Positions 63,643-64,000 of a DNA stretch of 64,000 bases are shown here, piece after piece. Made by a program: the position numbers and the translations under genes. The number at the start of each line of letters is the position of its first letter. The stretch's first letter is position 1. The notes under the pieces were generated by a model. The model was not told the origin of the DNA. It did no database searches and saw nothing but the letters and a program-made list of their open reading frames with translations. The DNA comes from Dactylosporangium fulvum (lineage in GTDB: Bacteria > Actinomycetota > Actinomycetes > Mycobacteriales > Micromonosporaceae): contig NZ_CP073720.1 of the NCBI RefSeq assembly GCF_025137375.1, positions 9,448,501-9,512,500 on the forward strand. The letters run 5' to 3'.

Positions 63643-64000
63643 ATGTCCGCAGAAGCACCCGCGTCGAGCGCCGCCGACGCAGCGCTCCGCGCCGACATCC
63701 GCCGGCTCGGTTCACTGCTCGGACAGAGCCTTGTCCGCCAGGACGGCCAGCAGCTGCTCGACCTGGTCGAAGAGGTCCGTGCGCTGGTCCGCACCGACCC
63801 CGAGGAGGCCGCGGAGCGGCTGCACGGGCTCGACGTGGTGACCGGCACCCAGCTCGCCCGCGCCTTCTCGACGTATTTCCACCTGGCCAACATCACCGAG
63901 CAGGTGCACCGTGCCCGCGAGCTGCGCCGCATCCGGGTCCGCGAGGGCGGCTGGCTGGAGCGGGCCGCCAAGCTCATCGCCGACCGCGGCGTCGGGACGC
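63643..64000 (+). CDS. ppc: Phosphoenolpyruvate carboxylase (N-terminal part, runs off the right edge)
   Basis: The visible 119 residues include ADIRRLGSLLGQSLVRQDGQ, LLDLVEEVRALVRTDPEEAA and ARAFSTYFHLANITEQVHRA, the characteristic N-terminus of PEP carboxylase (about 900 residues in full). The enzyme fixes bicarbonate onto PEP to give oxaloacetate. ATG at 63643 follows GAGGGGA. It is divergent from mfd across a 253-bp gap that holds both promoters; TACGAT near 63575 is a possible -10 box for ppc. Confidence 0.93.
   Translation, partial: MSAEAPASSAADAALRADIRRLGSLLGQSLVRQDGQQLLDLVEEVRALVRTDPEEAAERLHGLDVVTGTQLARAFSTYFHLANITEQVHRARELRRIRVREGGWLERAAKLIADRGVGT

Overview
The window is high-GC DNA (about 70 %) with many GTG and some TTG starts and dense gene chains that overlap by 4 bases. 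It carries a mycothiol S-conjugate amidase, a DUF501/DivIC/enolase block, a CarD-type Mfd and a tRNA-Leu(UAA) of the bldA type. This points to a filamentous actinomycete, most likely a relative of Micromonosporaceae (inference; no rRNA is present). About 65 protein genes, one tRNA and several repeats are described. The first and last genes are cut by the window edges.

Region 1 (1-10.3 kb): a partial DUF255 thioredoxin-fold gene, a Uma2-type nuclease, an orphan KdpD sensor kinase, a stand-alone trpB-trpA-gntR operon behind two tandem palindromic operators, a 160-bp palindromic element that supplies the stop codons of both flanking genes, a truncated permease-like gene and a GGDEF-EAL protein. 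Region 2 (10.5-18.9 kb) is core metabolism: small membrane protein, mca, DUF4307 and greA (the mycobacterial Rv1080c-Rv1083 neighbourhood), then a 56-residue gene, ilvA, a membrane protein, an amidase, a second palindromic element, metB, HIT and msrA.

Region 3 (18.8-21.4 kb) is the most unusual stretch. The last 108 bp of msrA recur twice downstream. Each recurrence closes a short segment carrying one toxin-antitoxin pair (CopG-like/MazF, then Phd/RelE), and both downstream copies share the same upstream motif at the same spacing. This looks like stacked cassettes inserted at the 3' end of msrA. Region 4 (21.4-29.4 kb) is accessory: PPOX protein, NarL-type histidine kinase with a TTA codon, two secreted proteins, an unclassified foldable sequence, a small TTA-containing Cys-rich gene, a class V aminotransferase and an HtrA-like protease.

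Region 5 (29.5-40 kb): thiolase, two coupled SGNH hydrolases (one without the catalytic Ser), PPOX, YkvA, cystathionine beta-synthase, Bax1/YccA, tRNA-Leu(UAA), a large membrane protein and NDH-2. With metB, the cbs gene completes both directions of transsulfuration chemistry. Region 6 (39.7-46.9 kb): a MoxR/DUF58/DUF4129 operon, a family 5 uracil-DNA glycosylase, a PadR/HAAS membrane pair and a Pro/Gly-rich membrane protein. Region 7 (47-64 kb): Ppx/GppA, ArgA-like GNAT, CBM2-like surface protein, lipoprotein, phosphotransferase, then DUF501-DivIC-enolase, DUF885, MocR with a divergent EamA transporter, MazG, a SurA-like lipoprotein, Mfd and the start of PEP carboxylase. Order and strand here follow the mycobacterial mfd-mazG-lpqU-eno-divIC-DUF501-ppx region as I remember it, with insertions.
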